A DNA stretch of 20,952 nt from Hypsibius dujardini. Lineage: Eukaryota > Tardigrada > Eutardigrada > Parachela > Hypsibiidae. Made by a program: the position numbers and the translations under genes. The stretch covers positions 1 through 20,952 of the forward strand of contig LRSR01012366.1 of NCBI GenBank assembly GCA_001579985.1, in the 5' to 3' direction. Positions within the stretch are counted from its first letter, which is position 1. Each line of letters begins with the position of its first letter. Positions 18,632-20,952 of this stretch are shown piece after piece. Under the pieces are notes generated by a model. It made no database searches. It was not told the DNA's origin and saw only the letters and a list, made by a program, of their open reading frames with translations.

Positions 18632-20952
18632 ATGTTGAAAATCCAACTATGTCTCTTAGCATTGCTGCTCGGCTTGGCCATTGCGGAGGAGACTCGGAAA
18701 TCATACAAGGGGTAATTTCTGACGTTTTAACCTTTTTTTCCTCCTGAATCCTCTCTGTGAACTTTAATATATATAAATTGCGTTAATCTGAAATTTAATT
18801 TAGTTTAATTGTAATTTCATACGTTTTAAGATGGCTGTCAAGCTATGTACGGCAAAACAAGCATTTCATTTTAGGTACAAAGTATACCTTTTGACTCTGG
18901 AAACTCAGGCACAACTGGACTTCCTCAACCGGATGAATGACGACCTTCTAACCAAGGATCTTGCTGGAGAGGTTTGTCTTTGAGGCTTTTACGGCCATTT
19001 AGCCACGTTTAAATGAACTTTTTCAATCTTAAAAATATTGTGGTAAGGTTGAATTATGGACGGAGCGGAACCAGCTGACCAAGGCACTCCCACAAACGGT
19101 CAATATGATGGTATCACCGCGGGAAGACAAGGAATTTTTGAGGCTGATCAACGGCCAAACTATCCAACATAAAGTTGAAATTCCCGATCTTTCTGTGTAT
19201 GTTGCTCACATGCTGATAACATTGCACTGACGTGTCAGGTTTGGTAGCTTGAAATTCTGATTCTTCAGACTGCTTGAAGAGGAGTCATACATCTCGCCGA
19301 GCGATCAGCGTGTGATTTCCGAAGGCGGAATGACATGGACAGCCTACCATCGATACTCAACGGTAATTATTTGTCGACTATTTCCATACAATCACCGTGC
19401 TGCAATTCCAAGCAATTATCTTTATTTAATTATCATATCGCAAATTTTAATGCGTAACCTTTTTAGGAAACCGCTATAGTCTCCCCCTTTCACCACCATT
19501 CCCTATTGTCACTCCCCTTTCGCACCCCGTTTCACTATTGACATCTCGTTTTCAACTCGTATCAATTATCATTAATTTGAATAATGTCACAAAAATACTT
19601 CAACGTTTTGACTGAGCGGAAAATAAAATGAGAATCACATAAATGATCTTTGTTTTGTATTCTACAGATAAACTGAAAGTTTGATTAACATTGTATCGAA
19701 TTGCTTCCTGCAATTGTACTTCACGAATTTAATGGAATATATTTCTTTTTAATTACAAATGGTCGTTCAGAGATACAAATGTATTTTTCTATGAATTACC
19801 GGTAATATATTTCGGATTTTCTGCCCAGGGATGTTGAATTGAGCCCACCATGTGACAACCAAAATATATCTACAATGTATTTATGTATTTTGTAGCAAGT
19901 GACAACGAAAAGTAGTTCAGTTGAAGTTGGTTGTGAAGAATGTCATCCCTAAAATATTGAGGCTTCCAGCTGAGTTTTTAGTACCTTACGACGTTCAGCT
20001 TAAGTGAACTTTAAGTGATCGCATTTACCGTAAGCTAACTGGATTTTAAGATGATATTTTATTTGAGAAAAGGGGTGATTATAGTAAAAAAGGGCTGCGT
20101 ATGGGCAGAGGCTCGTTTAGGATTTTTACAGGTCGGAACCAGGACCCCTGAGGGGTGGGCCAGGGTGGGCAAAGGGACAAAAATAATTTTTTCAAAACTC
20201 AACCGAAAATTCGGCCCATTCTTTCTGATCTTTTTAAAACTTGTGGGCGTCTGAGGGTCGAATTTTCAAGGGGGCTCCCTGCGATTTCAAGACATTTTCA
20301 GAAACTTTACTGTATTCCCGGTCAGATCGCACCGCCGTGTGTCTCACGTGACGTACTGCATCTGCCGACCAATCGCAGCCCATCACAGTGCGAGCGTGCA
20401 GCGAATGGTCTTTCTTGGAATTACGTGCCTAGCGCTCGGCCTTTATTGCATACAGTTCGTTAGTGTTTAATATTTTATAGACCAAATTTATCTTATTTAC
20501 ACCACCAAATTTTCTGTAGTCAAGTGAAACTTCATATATATATATATATAAGTAATGTGACTAACAAATGGTGCAATTAGATTGAGCGTTTTCTGGAGAC
20601 CCTTGCCACAAATTACTCGGCCATCGTGGAAAAAAGCACCCTGGGGAAATCTTACGAGGGCCGGAATTTGTACCTCATGAAGATTGGCAAGCCCAGAGCA
20701 GATGGCAAGACTAAACCAGCCGTTTGGATGGATGCCCGTAAGTCTGTGGTACATGAACGTTTAGAAGTCACATTTTCAATCCAAAATCTTTGTTATAGAA
20801 ATTCACGCTCGTGAATGGATTGCTTGCGCCACGGTTACATACATGTACGGGGGCCATATCACATCCTCAGAAGAAAACATTCCATTGAATTCTTCCATGT
20901 ATGGTTAAAGGATGAACAAATTGGTAACCGAGTACGGCTTGAACGAGACCGT
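18632..20952 (+). CDS. Secreted zinc carboxypeptidase (M14A, carboxypeptidase A/B type), 5' part
   Basis: Secreted metallo-carboxypeptidase precursor that would remove C-terminal residues from peptides after propeptide cleavage. Exons: 18632-18711, 18875-18971, 19048-19196, 19269-19362, 20581-20737, 20799-20844, 20911 to the edge. All phases agree and about 221 residues are visible; full-length members have about 400-430. Residues 1-18 are a signal peptide (MLKIQLCLLALLLGLAIA). About 27-115 is the activation propeptide: Y-K-V-Y-L-L, then V-E-L-W, then V-N-M-M-V-S-P and the H-K-V-E-I-P-D-L strand. The catalytic domain starts near M-T-W-T-A-Y-H-R-Y, followed by S-Y-E-G-R-N-L-Y-L-M-K-I. His195 and Glu198 in I-H-A-R-E-W are two of the three zinc ligands. 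The third His, the substrate-specificity residue and the catalytic Glu lie beyond the window, so A-type versus B-type cannot be called. The 20845-20910 intron is only 66 bp. Confidence 0.93.
19473..19563 (+). repeat. Degenerate ~30 bp minisatellite, three units
   Basis: Three imperfect units of about 29-32 bp, each beginning CTAT(A/T)G and followed by a C-rich CCCCTTTCRCC-like block (the third is the most degraded). The same unit, CTATTGTCACCCCCTTTTCA, occurs at 14535-14590. Located in carboxypeptidase intron 4. Confidence 0.5.
20110..20292 (+). repeat. Dispersed repeat copy 2 (in carboxypeptidase intron 4)
   Basis: Second copy of the ~180 bp dispersed repeat described at 11775-11955, in opposite genomic orientation, inside the 1.2 kb intron 19363-20580. 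The ends of similarity (GGCTCGTTTA and GATTTCAA) coincide in both copies, which suggests a defined element. No terminal inverted repeats were recognised. Confidence 0.7.
20534..20550. repeat. (AT)n microsatellite
   Basis: Perfect AT dinucleotide run of 17 bases, 30 bases upstream of carboxypeptidase exon 5, in the region where its branch point would be expected. Confidence 0.85.

Larger units (their letters stand above)
19363..20580 (+). other. Carboxypeptidase intron 4 (1218 bp)
   Basis: Bounded by TCAACG|GTAATT and GCAATTAG. Much longer than the gene's other introns (66-163 bp), and it holds the minisatellite, dispersed repeat copy 2 and the AT run, so its length is explained at least partly by repeat insertion. 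Confidence 0.75.

Noticed and set aside
20051-20463. Overlapping plus-strand frames in carboxypeptidase intron 4
   Set aside because: They lie in the dispersed repeat and show no domain. The flanking exons splice in phase without them.

Overview
This is genomic DNA from an animal, probably an invertebrate. Genes are split by short GT-AG introns (several of 64-91 bp, some above 1 kb), secreted and membrane proteins have signal peptides, and spacers carry fold-back and dispersed repeats. The compact introns and tandem receptor duplicates would fit a small ecdysozoan such as a tardigrade. That guess rests on gene style only and is weak.

The window holds a cluster of three paralogous receptors followed by one protease gene. 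Receptor A (minus, 5778 down to the left edge) and receptor B (minus, 12323 to 7683) are head-to-tail tandem duplicates. Both have a signal peptide, an ANF_receptor-type ligand-binding ectodomain and the juxtamembrane P-x-C-G-F motif of natriuretic-peptide-receptor / receptor guanylate cyclases. Their introns sit at identical positions and phases, and five of eight comparable exons have identical lengths (70, 311, 44, 120, 145). B is complete: ten exons, 1623 coding bases, 540 residues. It ends in a stop about 38 residues after its single membrane segment, at the start of what would be the kinase-homology domain. This is the layout of the non-enzymatic clearance receptor NPR-C, not of a guanylate cyclase. 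A runs off the left edge before or at its membrane exon, and one of its introns uses a GC donor.

Receptor C (plus, 13368 to about 17740) is divergently arranged with B across a 1.04 kb spacer. It is a decayed or decaying third paralog. Its first exon ends in a stop beside a T-run ahead of a perfect donor, the counterparts of exons 3 and 4 are missing, one exon carries an in-frame TAG, and its CGF exon lacks a usable donor. Its membrane exon and two cytoplasmic exons still look intact. A fold-back MITE-like element lies in its first intron.

Gene D (plus, 18632 to the right edge) is the 5' part of a secreted M14A zinc carboxypeptidase: signal peptide, activation propeptide and the first zinc-binding motif HAREW.

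Repeats include the fold-back element (13877-14151), a ~180 bp dispersed repeat found once in B intron 1 and once inverted in D intron 4, a degenerate ~30 bp minisatellite at two loci, and simple-sequence tracts. I saw no tRNA, rRNA or CRISPR. All exon models come from reading splice sites, phase and paralog alignment by eye.
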